From an uncultured Sphingomonas sp. (GTDB taxonomy: Bacteria > Pseudomonadota > Alphaproteobacteria > Sphingomonadales > Sphingomonadaceae), in contig CAJYKB010000074.1 in the NCBI GenBank assembly GCA_913774925.1, forward strand, positions 1 through 64,000: a stretch of 64,000 bases of DNA. The letters are read 5' to 3'. Each line of letters starts with the position of its first letter. Positions within the stretch are counted from its first letter, which is position 1. Under the pieces are notes generated by a model. That model did not search any database and had not been told where the DNA came from. It saw only the letters and a program-made list of their open reading frames with translations. A program made the translations under genes and the position numbers. Shown here one piece after another: positions 28,668 through 41,995 of the stretch.

Positions 28668-30499
28668 GCCGCTAGCCCCTCGATCATAGCCTTGATCCGG
28701 TCAGTTACCTGCTTCAGGTCGGCGTCGATCTCCTCCAGCGGCCGAGGTGCCTCGAACACGTAGAACTGGCGGCTGAACGGCACCTCGTAGCCGACCTTCG
28801 TCTTGCTCTCGTCGATCCACGCATCCGGCGCATGTGGCAGCACCTCGCGCTTGAAGTAAGCGTCGACGTCCTCGGCCAGCGGCACGTTCTCGGTATCGCG
28901 CAGGGCGCTGTCCGCCTGCGGCTTGCCCTTGTTCTTGCCGCGCTCGCCCAGGACGATCTTGCCTGCCGCGTCGCGCAGTGGGCGCTCGACGGTGATCGTG
29001 CGGTAGCCGAAGGCGCTGTTGGGGAAGATGCGGGAGAGCGGCACCAGCTTCACCTTGCCGCTCTGCGGTGCCTCCGGGGACTTCTCACCCGCCCACGCGA
29101 TCTCGCGCGCCACTTCCTTGCCTTCGGCATCGAGCACGATGGCAATCTCGGCGGCTTCCGCGCGGCCGAACAGCTCGGTGATCTGCCGGATATGCTCCTC
29201 GCCCAGCTCCTTGCGCTTGGAGCCGAGCGACTTGCGCATCTTGCGCCAGAAGCCCGAGCCATCGATCAGCTGCACCAGCCCCTTGCGGCCGGCCGGCTTC
29301 CGGTTCGAGACGATCCAGACATAGGTCGCGATGCCGGTGTTGAAGAACATGTCGGTCGGCAGCGCGATGATGGCTTCGACCAGGTCGTTCTCCAGCACGT
29401 AGCGCCGAATCTCGCTCTCGCCGCTGCCCGCGCCGCCGGTGAACAGCGGGGAGCCGTTGAGCACGATGCCGAACCGGCAGCCGCCCTCGGTCGCCGGGCG
29501 CATCTTCGCCAGCATGTGGAGCAGGAACAGCATCGAGCCGTCCGAGACGCGCGGCAGGCCGGGGCCGAAGCGCCCGTTGAAGCCCTGCTGCTCATGCTCG
29601 CGGCGGACTTCCTTCTCGACCTTCTTCCACTCGACGCCGAACGGCGGGTTGGCCAGCATATAGTCGAAGGTCTTGCCGGGGTGTCCGTCCTCCGACAGCG
29701 TGTTGCCGAAGGCGATGTTGGAGACGCTCTGCCCCTTGATGAGCATGTCCGCCTTGCAGATTGCGTAAGACTCCGGGTTGAGCTCCTGGCCCGAGATGGT
29801 CAGGCGGGCGCCGGGGTTGAGCTCCGCCAGACGCTCTTCGGCAACCGACAGCATGCCGCCGGTGCCTGCGGTGGGGTCGTAGATCGTCCGCACCACACCG
29901 GGCTTGGACAGCGCGGCGTCGTCCTCGACGAAGATCAGGTTGACCATCAGGTTGATCACCTCACGCGGCGTGAAGTGATCGCCTGCGGTTTCGTTCGAGG
30001 CCTCGGCGAACTTGCGGATCAGCTCCTCGAACACCAGGCCCATCTGGCTGTTCGGCACCTTGTCCGGGTGCAGGTCGATGCCGGCGAACTTCTCGGTGAC
30101 CAGGAACAGCAGCTTGGCGCGGGCGAGCTTGTCGATCTGGTTGTGGAACTCGAACTTCTCGAAGATGTCCCGCACCTCTTCCGAGAAGTCCTGGACGTAG
30201 GAGGTCAGGTTCGCGGCGATGTTGTCCGGGTCCCCCAGCAGCTTCTGGAGGTCCATCGGCGAGGTGTTGAAGAAGTTCGTCTCGGCCTTGCGGCGCAGGA
30301 AGGGCTCCGGGTTCAGGCCTGACTTCTCGCGCAGCTCCAGTTCAGCCAGCACGGCCGCCTTGGTCGGCTCCAGGACGCAGTCGAGGCGCCGCAGGACCGT
30401 GAAGGGCAGGATGACGGAGCCGTAGTCGGCCGGCTTGTAGTCGCCGCGCAGCAAGTCCGCGACCGACCAGATGAAAGCCGAGAGTGCCTGGTGGTTCAT
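28664..30499 (-). CDS. hsdM: type I restriction enzyme methyltransferase subunit
   Basis: [10 protein letters not shown] and NPPFGVEW (N6-adenine MTase motifs); [17 protein letters not shown]. Confidence 0.97.
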   Translation of the reverse strand: MNHQALSAFIWSVADLLRGDYKPADYGSVILPFTVLRRLDCVLEPTKAAVLAELELREKSGLNPEPFLRRKAETNFFNTSPMDLQKLLGDPDNIAANLTSYVQDFSEEVRDIFEKFEFHNQIDKLARAKLLFLVTEKFAGIDLHPDKVPNSQMGLVFEELIRKFAEASNETAGDHFTPREVINLMVNLIFVEDDAALSKPGVVRTIYDPTAGTGGMLSVAEERLAELNPGARLTISGQELNPESYAICKADMLIKGQSVSNIAFGNTLSEDGHPGKTFDYMLANPPFGVEWKKVEKEVRREHEQQGFNGRFGPGLPRVSDGSMLFLLHMLAKMRPATEGGCRFGIVLNGSPLFTGGAGSGESEIRRYVLENDLVEAIIALPTDMFFNTGIATYVWIVSNRKPAGRKGLVQLIDGSGFWRKMRKSLGSKRKELGEEHIRQITELFGRAEAAEIAIVLDAEGKEVAREIAWAGEKSPEAPQSGKVKLVPLSRIFPNSAFGYRTITVERPLRDAAGKIVLGERGKNKGKPQADSALRDTENVPLAEDVDAYFKREVLPHAPDAWIDESKTKVGYEVPFSRQFYVFEAPRPLEEIDADLKQVTDRIKAMIEGLAA

Positions 30500-30559
30500 G
30501 TTTCCCCCTTCGAACCTCGCACTCCATGGCGAGTTTCCGTGACGCGAGTAAAGTCGAGA

Positions 30560-32266
30560 TTAGTCCTTGGCCGCATGGAGGTGCGACAGATCCAGGTCCG
30601 GGTAGGTGATCCTCTCCAGCGCCCTGGCGAAATCCTTCACCGTGAAGCCCTTGCCGTAGCTCTTCTCCGAGCCGCCGGATTCACGACCCAGAAGCGCTCG
30701 GCCCAGTGCGGTGCCGTATAGGTCTGCGGCGATCAGGCGATCCTCCACGCCGTGCCGGAAACTATGCATCCCCAGCTTCGTGCCGGTGAGGCCGAGGTCC
30801 TTCACAATCTTCACGAACCATTCGCCCAGCTTCGCGCCGGCTTGGCCCCGCACATTCGCCTTCGCGTCGGGGAACAGCAGTTCCTCCGGTTTGGCGACCT
30901 TGCAGCGATGCTTGAGAAAGGCGGCGAAGCCCATGCGCACCAGCTCGGGGTGCAGCGGCAAGTCGCGGCGGCTGTAGCTGGTCTTCAGGGAGCGGCCGGC
31001 ATGTGCACGAATACGGAGCGCGGTCAGGCCATCCACCTCCTCGACGTCCGCGATGCGCAGCCCGGCGATTTCGCCCAGCCGCGCGCCGGTGAATAGCGCG
31101 ACCAGTGGAATCCAGAAGCGCCCCGGCCGGGCCATGTCGGGCTTCGCGGGGGCGACCCAGGGATCGGAGGTGAACAGCGTCTGGAGCTGGGGTGCCGTGA
31201 ACGGATCGCGCTTGTCGATTTCCGCCACGCTATCCTTGACCGCCAGGCCGGTGAAGGGCGTGCTGGTGATCCAGCCTTCCTTCATCGCCCATTTGAAGAG
31301 CGCCGCGATATGCGCAAGGTAGGCGCGGTTGATCGTTGCCGGTTTAATGGGCTCGATCTTCAGGCGCTTGCCCGCCTCGATTGCCTGCGGCACCGACAAT
31401 CCCTTCAGGGCGGCATGGCGGCCCATCCCAGCCGGCAAGTCACGCAGCATGGCGACCACCCCGCGCGCATCCTCGCGGGTCACTGAGGAGGCGTCCCGAT
31501 CCCCGAGGATGTCCTTCAGGGCTCGGAAGGGCGCCTCGACGGCCTCACGGCTCGATGCGCTCCAATCCTTCCACTTGGCCTCTTTATATGCTTTGATCAG
31601 CGCATTGACGGAGTGGTCCGGCGCATCGGCCTTGATCTCCAGAGCGCGGGCCAGCCGGGGATCGGAAGGAGCTGCCCCCTCCATGCCCTGCAATTGCTGT
31701 GCGATGCCTCGATGCAGTTCGGTGAACGCGAGGTGCAGCATCGACTTCAGCGCGTCGCGGCTGGGGCTCTCCTCAGGGATCGGAAGGCCCTGCTGCGCGA
31801 TCAGAGTGTTCGCGGCGCTTTCGACAGCCCAATAGTCCTGCCGCGCCTGCGCAGCCTCCAGCGAGGCCACGCGGCCCTGCACCTCCGCCAGTGTGGCCTT
31901 GGCTTCCACTGGAGATAGCGCCCGGTTGATCCGGTAGGCCGGCAGCGCTGTGCGATAGAAGAGGGCGGTAAGGCGGGCGATTTCGGGTTCGGCCAAGTCG
32001 CGGAAGCGGCTGTCCGCCAATCGGTCCCGCGCCTGCTGCACGCGCGCCTCGTATTCGGAAGCGATCAGCACAAGCATGGCCTGTGCCTTCTTCCGGTCGG
32101 CTTCACCCGTCGACTTCGTGAATTCGCCTGGCAGGATCGCAGCCACATCGCTGGGCCAGCGCTTGCGGACCTGCCACAAGCTGGAGCCCTTACGACGACT
32201 CAATCGGAACATCTTCTCAAGCCTTTGCGTAGCACTATTGTGTAGCACTGGCCGCCTGGAAGACAT
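30560..32266 (-). CDS. tyrosine-type site-specific integrase
   Basis: ALFTGARLGEIAGLRIADVEE, MHSFRHGVEDRL, ESGGSEKSYGKGF (catalytic R, HxxR, Y). Start may be the internal ATG at 32212. Confidence 0.93.
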   Translation of the reverse strand: MSSRRPVLHNSATQRLEKMFRLSRRKGSSLWQVRKRWPSDVAAILPGEFTKSTGEADRKKAQAMLVLIASEYEARVQQARDRLADSRFRDLAEPEIARLTALFYRTALPAYRINRALSPVEAKATLAEVQGRVASLEAAQARQDYWAVESAANTLIAQQGLPIPEESPSRDALKSMLHLAFTELHRGIAQQLQGMEGAAPSDPRLARALEIKADAPDHSVNALIKAYKEAKWKDWSASSREAVEAPFRALKDILGDRDASSVTREDARGVVAMLRDLPAGMGRHAALKGLSVPQAIEAGKRLKIEPIKPATINRAYLAHIAALFKWAMKEGWITSTPFTGLAVKDSVAEIDKRDPFTAPQLQTLFTSDPWVAPAKPDMARPGRFWIPLVALFTGARLGEIAGLRIADVEEVDGLTALRIRAHAGRSLKTSYSRRDLPLHPELVRMGFAAFLKHRCKVAKPEELLFPDAKANVRGQAGAKLGEWFVKIVKDLGLTGTKLGMHSFRHGVEDRLIAADLYGTALGRALLGRESGGSEKSYGKGFTVKDFARALERITYPDLDLSHLHAAKD

Positions 32267-32276
32267 TGAAAATACG
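32259..32276 (-). repeat. terminal inverted repeat, right copy
   Basis: Minus strand CGTATTTTCAATGTCTTC, 17/18 identical to 17863-17880. Confidence 0.8.
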
Positions 32277-32300
32277 TGTTTTCAACCCCCTAGGGGGAAG

Positions 32301-32387
32301 TGGTGCCCAGAAGAGGACTCGAACCTCCACGACCTTGCGATCGCCAGCACCTGAAGCTGGTGCGTCTACCAATTCCGCCATCTGGGC
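32301..32387 (-). tRNA. tRNA-Leu (anticodon CAG), CCA encoded; integration target
   Basis: Minus strand GCCCAGATGGCGGAATTGGTAGACGCACCAGCTTCAGGTGCTGGCGATCGCAAGGTCGTGGAGGTTCGAGTCCTCTTCTGGGCACCA; long variable arm; loop TTCAGGT. Confidence 0.95.
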
Positions 32388-32543
32388 ACGGGGTAGGCCG
32401 GCGCCTCTAGGGGGCGGATGGCGGACCTGTCAACACCTCTTTTTCGCATCGTGCGTTATCGGTGCGACGGCGCACGCCCGAGCCTTGTCTTCGCGGGGCC
32501 GGGCGGGCAAGGCGCGTCGAGGCTCGGGCTTGAGGTGAAGGAT

Positions 32544-33470
32544 ATGGACGGCAAGCTGGTGACGCTGATCGGCGGCGGTGGGTTCCTGGGGCGGTATATC
32601 GCCCAGGCGCTGCTGAAGCGGGGCGCGCGGGTGCGCGCGGCGCAACGCGATCCGCGGCAGGCGTTCTTCCTGAAGCCGCTGGGCGGGCTGGGGCAGACGC
32701 AGTTCGTCGCGGCCGACGTGACCCGCCCCGATACTATCGTGTGCGCGGTCCAGGGCGCGGCGGCGGTCGTCAATCTGGTCGGCGTATTCGGCAACGACGC
32801 GCAGCGCATCCACGTCGACGGCGCGCGCGCTGTGGCGGAGGCGGCGACCGACGAGGGCGCGGCGCTGGTCCATGTCTCCGCGATCGGCGCGGACGTTAAC
32901 GGCGATTCGCTCTACGCGCGCACCAAGGGCGCGGGCGAAGGGGCGGTGCGCGCCGCCGCGCCGCATGCCACGATCCTGCGCCCCTCCACCGTGTTCGGGC
33001 GTGAGGATCAGTTCATCAACCGCTTCGCCGGGATGATCGCGACGCTGCCGGTGGTCCCGGTTTTGCGCGGCGCGGCGCGGTTCCAGCCGGTCTATGTCGG
33101 CGACGTCGCGCAGGCGGCGGTTGCCGCGCTGGACGACGAGGAGGCGTTTGGCGGCCGTACGTTCGAGCTGGGCGGGCCGGAAGTGCTGACCATGCTGGAG
33201 CTGCACGAGCGGATCGCGCGGCATATCGGGCGGACGCCGCGGCTGCTCGCGCTGCCGGATGCTGTCGGCGGGGTGCTGGCGTCGCTGCCGGGGACGCCCA
33301 TCTCCGCGGATCAGTGGAAGATGCTGGGGCATGATTCGGTCGTGTCGTCGCAGGCGGAGGGGCTTTCGGCGCTGGGCGTGACGCCGACCCCGCTCGACGC
33401 GGTCGCGCCGGGCTGGCTGGTGCACTATCGCCGCGCGGGCCGCTTCGGATTGATCCAGCACGCACGCTGA
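32544..33470 (+). CDS. NAD(P)-binding protein, complex I NDUFA9-like
   Basis: KLVTLIGGGGFLGRYIAQALLKRGARVRAAQRDP...LRPSTVFGREDQFINRFAGMI...YVGDVAQAAVAAL. Confidence 0.9.
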   Translation: MDGKLVTLIGGGGFLGRYIAQALLKRGARVRAAQRDPRQAFFLKPLGGLGQTQFVAADVTRPDTIVCAVQGAAAVVNLVGVFGNDAQRIHVDGARAVAEAATDEGAALVHVSAIGADVNGDSLYARTKGAGEGAVRAAAPHATILRPSTVFGREDQFINRFAGMIATLPVVPVLRGAARFQPVYVGDVAQAAVAALDDEEAFGGRTFELGGPEVLTMLELHERIARHIGRTPRLLALPDAVGGVLASLPGTPISADQWKMLGHDSVVSSQAEGLSALGVTPTPLDAVAPGWLVHYRRAGRFGLIQHAR

Positions 33471-33515
33471 CGGGCAAGCCGCGCCGGCAACCTCCTCCTC
33501 CCGAAAGGGGCATTC

Positions 33516-34325
33516 GTGAACGACCTTCTGACCATCATCCTCCTGGGCATCGTCGAGGGGGTGACGGAGTTCCTGCCCGTTTCCTCGACCGGGCACCTCG
33601 TTCTGGCCGGCGCGCTGCTGGGGATGAAGGAAGCCGATGCGACCTTCGACATCGTGATCCAGCTGGGCGCGATCCTGGCGGTGATCGTGCTGTTCTGGCG
33701 GCGCTTCCTGGCGGTGGGGCACGGGCTGCTGCGCCGCGATGCCGGTGCGATCCGCTTCACGCGCAACATCCTGCTGGGGTTCCTGCCCTCGGCGGTGGTG
33801 GGGATGATCGCGTATTCTGCGATCCGCGCACTACTGGAGGCGCCGGGGACGGGGCCGTTCGTGGTCGCGGTGGCGCTGATCGTTGGCGGGATCGCGATCC
33901 TGTTCATCGAGCGGACCGTGCCGCCCGCCGCCAAGACATCGGTCGAGGCGATGAGCTGGCGCGTGGCGCTGGGCATCGGTGTCGTGCAGTGCCTGTCGAT
34001 GATCCCCGGCGTCAGCCGCTCGGGCGCGACGATCATGGGTGCGCGGGCGATGCGGATCGATCAGGAGACGGCGGCGGAATACAGCTTCTTCCTGGCGATC
34101 CCGACGATGATGGGCGCGACGACGCTGGCGCTGTGGAAGAGCCGTCACGAGTTGGGCAACGCGCACTTCTCCGCGATCGCGATCGGGTTCGTCGTCTCGT
34201 TCGTGGTCGCTTTGGGGGTCATCCGATGGTTCATGGCGATCGTGACCCGGCACGGCTTCGCGCCCTTTGCGTGGTATCGAATCGTCGCTGGCACCGTCGC
34301 GCTGGCCTTGCTGGCGATGCGGTAG
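33516..34325 (+). CDS. uppP: undecaprenyl-diphosphatase
   Basis: [40 protein letters not shown]. Confidence 0.97.
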   Translation: MNDLLTIILLGIVEGVTEFLPVSSTGHLVLAGALLGMKEADATFDIVIQLGAILAVIVLFWRRFLAVGHGLLRRDAGAIRFTRNILLGFLPSAVVGMIAYSAIRALLEAPGTGPFVVAVALIVGGIAILFIERTVPPAAKTSVEAMSWRVALGIGVVQCLSMIPGVSRSGATIMGARAMRIDQETAAEYSFFLAIPTMMGATTLALWKSRHELGNAHFSAIAIGFVVSFVVALGVIRWFMAIVTRHGFAPFAWYRIVAGTVALALLAMR

Positions 34326-34481
34326 GGCCGGATCGAACCTAAAAAAGCGTGCCACTTCTTGCTGCGACGCAAAATCTGACGAGAAGGGCAATTATTTAGG
34401 TAATACGGGCTGCCCTATTGCCGTCAAAAGGCGTGACAAGTCGCGCGGCGTGTGAGACGTGGGGGGGGTGGAGGATCCTTC

Positions 34482-35921
34482 ATGGCTGACATGCTGAAGT
34501 TCGTTGATCGTGCGCAATCCTATCCCGCCAAGCGGACGGCGGAGGAGCGGGCCGAGGACTTTCGCGAGATCGCCGAGAAATATGCGGTCGTCGCGGCGGA
34601 GGATCAGGCGGGGCGCTGCTCGCAGTGCGGCGTGCCCTATTGTTCGGTCCACTGCCCGCTGCACAACCATATCCCCGACTGGCTGCGGCTGACCGCGGAG
34701 GGGCGGCTGCGCGAGGCGTACGAGCTGAGCAACGCGACCTCGACCATGCCCGAGATCTGCGGGCGGATCTGTCCGCAGGACCGGCTGTGCGAGGGCAATT
34801 GCGTCATCGAGTTCACCGGGCACGGCGCAGTGACGATCGGATCGGTCGAGAAGTTCATCACCGACACCGCTTGGGCCGAGGGCTGGGTCGAGCCGCTGGT
34901 GCCGGGGCCGGCGCGCGGGCAGTCGGTGGGGGTCATCGGTGCCGGGCCGGCGGGGCTGACCGCGGCGGAATATCTGCGCGCGCACGGCTATGAGGTGCAT
35001 GTCTACGATCGGCACGACCGCGCGGGCGGGCTGCTGACCTATGGAATCCCGGGGTTCAAGCTGGAAAAGCCGGTGGTGATGCGCCGGATCGAGCGGTTGA
35101 AGGCGGGCGGAATCACCTTCCACGAGGGGTTCGAGGTGGGGCGCGACGCGTCGCTGGACGAGTTGCGGGGCCGTCACGACGCGCTGCTGATCGCCACGGG
35201 CGTCTACAAGGCGCGCGCGATCGAGGTCGGCGGTAACGATCTGATGGGGGTGGTGCCCGCGCTGGACTATCTGATCGCATCCAACCGCAAGGGGTTCGGC
35301 GACGACGTGCCGGAATATGAGGACGGCCGCCTGAACGCGAAGGGCAAGAACGTTGTCGTGATCGGCGGCGGCGATACCGCGATGGACTGCGTCCGGACTG
35401 CGATCCGTCAGGGTGCTGCGAGCGTGAAGTGCCTGTATCGCCGCGACCGCGCCAACATGCCGGGCTCGCAGCGCGAGGTCGCCAATGCCGAGGAGGAGGG
35501 CGTCGAGTTCGTCTGGCTCTCCGCCCCGGCGTCGTTCGCCGGCGCGGACGGGCAGGTGGCGACGGTGCGCGCCAATCGGATGCGGCTGGGTGCTCCCGAT
35601 GCGAGTGGCCGCCGCGCGCCCGAGGTCGATCCCGGCGGCGCGGAGGACATGCCCGCCGACCTCGTCATCAAGGCGCTGGGCTTCGACGCGGAAGAGCTGC
35701 CGCATCTGTGGGACGCGCCGGAGCTGGGGGTGACGCGCTGGGGCACGGTGCTGGTCGACAGCAAGACGCTGATGACGTCGCTGGACGGCGTGTTCGCGGC
35801 GGGGGATATCGTGCGCGGCGCGTCGCTGGTCGTCTGGGCGATCCGCGACGGGCGCGACGTCGCCGCGACGATGCACAACCACCTGAAGGCGAAGGCGCGA
35901 GAGGCGAAGGTGGCTGCGTGA
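34482..35921 (+). CDS. gltD: glutamate synthase small subunit
   Basis: CSQCGVPYCSVHCPLHNHIPDWLRL; GAGPAGLTAAEYLRAHGYEVHVYDRHDRAGGLLTYGIPGFKLEK. Confidence 0.97.
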   Translation: MADMLKFVDRAQSYPAKRTAEERAEDFREIAEKYAVVAAEDQAGRCSQCGVPYCSVHCPLHNHIPDWLRLTAEGRLREAYELSNATSTMPEICGRICPQDRLCEGNCVIEFTGHGAVTIGSVEKFITDTAWAEGWVEPLVPGPARGQSVGVIGAGPAGLTAAEYLRAHGYEVHVYDRHDRAGGLLTYGIPGFKLEKPVVMRRIERLKAGGITFHEGFEVGRDASLDELRGRHDALLIATGVYKARAIEVGGNDLMGVVPALDYLIASNRKGFGDDVPEYEDGRLNAKGKNVVVIGGGDTAMDCVRTAIRQGAASVKCLYRRDRANMPGSQREVANAEEEGVEFVWLSAPASFAGADGQVATVRANRMRLGAPDASGRRAPEVDPGGAEDMPADLVIKALGFDAEELPHLWDAPELGVTRWGTVLVDSKTLMTSLDGVFAAGDIVRGASLVVWAIRDGRDVAATMHNHLKAKAREAKVAA

Positions 35922-36214
35922 GGCTGGAGCCGGACGAGGTTGAAGCGATCCGACGCGCCGCGCGACAAGCGTTCGGCGGCGACGTGGTTGTTCGCCTCTT
36001 CGGCAGTCGGGTGGACGAAACGCGCCGGGGTGGCGACATCGACCTTCATGTCGAGGTGCACGACGACATTGACGAGTGGGCCGCGCGGGCGCGTTTCGAA
36101 AGCGCTCTTTTCGCGCAGATCGAGGAGCAGCGGGTCGATCTCGTCCTTCACCGTCGCGGCGAGGCGCTCGCTGCGATCGACCGGATTGCGCTGCGCGACG
36201 GGGTGGTCCTGTGA
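35918..36214 (+). CDS. MNT-type minimal nucleotidyltransferase (MntA-like antitoxin)
   Basis: VVVRLFGSRVDETRRGGDIDLHVEV (GS-x9-DxD); GTG start overlaps the gltD stop. Confidence 0.8.
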   Translation: MRLEPDEVEAIRRAARQAFGGDVVVRLFGSRVDETRRGGDIDLHVEVHDDIDEWAARARFESALFAQIEEQRVDLVLHRRGEALAAIDRIALRDGVVL

Positions 36215-36688
36215 CCCGCGACGGCGAGATCGCGATGCTGCGGGAACATCTGGCCACGACCGCACGGTTGGCGGATCGCCTGGCGCTGCTTCGCGAACGG
36301 TTGAAGCCCCTCATGCCGATCGACGCCGATCGATTGCGGGGGCTGGACCCCGACAGCGACGTGAATGTGCTCGCCTTCCTCAAGACCTTCGAGCAGTTGG
36401 AGGATACGCTGGGACGCACGTTGAAGACGATCGCGATGCTGATGCAGCTCGGCCGGATCGACCGTCTGACGCCACGCGATGTGGCGCAGCGGTCCGCCGC
36501 GCTGGGCGTGATCGACGATCCCAAGGTCTGGGCCGATGCCGTCCGCGTCCGCAACGAACTGGCCCATGAATATCCGCTGCGCCCCGACAAGCAGGCGGCG
36601 CAGGTCAATGCCGCCTGGACGACGAGCGACGTGCTCTTCCAGACCCGGCAGTCCATCGACAACTTCGTAGAGCGGGAAAGGCTTCTAC

Positions 36689-36702
<14 letters not shown>
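36211..36702 (+). CDS. HEPN protein, HepT-like toxin
   Basis: ADAVRVRNELAHEYPL contains Rx4HxY; directly follows MNT gene; GTGA overlap. Confidence 0.78.
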
Positions 36703-41203
<4,501 letters not shown>

Positions 41204-41210
41204 TCCCTTC

Positions 41211-41304
41211 TGTTCCCCGGCGAAGGCCGGGGTCCAGTTACGGGTCGGTCGCGGGATGCGGCACGGTTTCCCAACTGGGCCCCGGCCTTCGCCGGGGAAC
41301 GGTC
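41211..41304. repeat. REP-like doublet, family D
   Basis: gttccccggcgaaggccggggtccag ... actgggccccggccttcgccggggaac; also near 52734 and 58258. Confidence 0.8.
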
Positions 41305-41893
41305 ATGCCTCGGGTGACGGGTTCCACTCGCTCCACAGCTTCGCCTCGTCCGGGCGCGGGCGTTCGTCGAGCGGGCGGCCGGGGGTGCCGATGAACATGA
41401 ACCCCGCGATCCGCTCCGGTGCTCCGCCGAACGCATCGCGCACGCGGTCGGAGAACGCCGGCCAGCCGGTCAGCCAGCCGCCCGCGAAGCCGTGCGCATG
41501 GACCGCGTGGAGCAGGTTCATGCAGGCCGCACCCGCCGACAGCTCCTGCTCCCACATCGGGATGTGGCTGTCGGTGCGCGGGGAAAAGAGCGCGACGACC
41601 AAGGCGGGCGCCTGGCGCGCGAACTGCTCCATCGCGTCAAGCTCGGCGCGCTTCGCCTCCGGGCGTTCGGCGCGATAGGCGTCGACCAGCAGCGCGGCGA
41701 GCGCATCGCGGCGGTCGTCGGGGACGATGACGAAGCGCCACGGCGCCAGCTTGCCGTGGTCCGGGGTGCGCCCGGCGAGCCGGATCATCGCGATCAGCTG
41801 GGCCCGGTCGGGGGCGGGGGCGACCAGATCGCGCGGCTTGCCCGAACGGCGCGAGGCGAGCAGCGCGAGCGGAGAGGAGGTGTCGTTGAACAT
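41303..41893 (-). CDS. nitroreductase family protein
   Basis: MFNDTSSPLALLASRRSGKPRDLVAPAPDRAQLIAMIRLAGRTPDHGKLAPWRFVIV. Confidence 0.9.
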   Translation of the reverse strand: MFNDTSSPLALLASRRSGKPRDLVAPAPDRAQLIAMIRLAGRTPDHGKLAPWRFVIVPDDRRDALAALLVDAYRAERPEAKRAELDAMEQFARQAPALVVALFSPRTDSHIPMWEQELSAGAACMNLLHAVHAHGFAGGWLTGWPAFSDRVRDAFGGAPERIAGFMFIGTPGRPLDERPRPDEAKLWSEWNPSPEA

Positions 41894-41995
41894 CGCCACC
41901 CAGATAGAGGCCCGCGCGGCGTATTTACAGCGCCGGCTTTGCCGCTAGTCTCCGCCGCAACCAATTTTTCGCGTCGACGTAGGAGCGTACTTCCC

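Larger units (their letters stand above)
17822..32318. mobile_element. integrated genomic element in tRNA-Leu(CAG): tyrosine integrase, type I R-M, T7-like RNAP, serine recombinase
   Basis: Direct repeat tgg[c/t]gcccagaagaggac at 17822-17839 and 32301-32318 (the latter is the tRNA-Leu 3' end); integrase next to the tRNA; internal inverted repeats at 17863-17880 and 32259-32276. Confidence 0.88.

Noticed and set aside
17822-32318. Prophage interpretation of the element
   Set aside because: Apart from the RNAP and integrase there are no terminase, portal, capsid, tail, replication or lysis genes, so a prophage is not supported; a heavily decayed remnant cannot be fully excluded.
34401-34421. 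taatacgggctgccctatt resembles a T7 promoter
   Set aside because: Spacing between TAATACG and the TAT element differs from the T7 consensus and it lies outside the element; likely chance.
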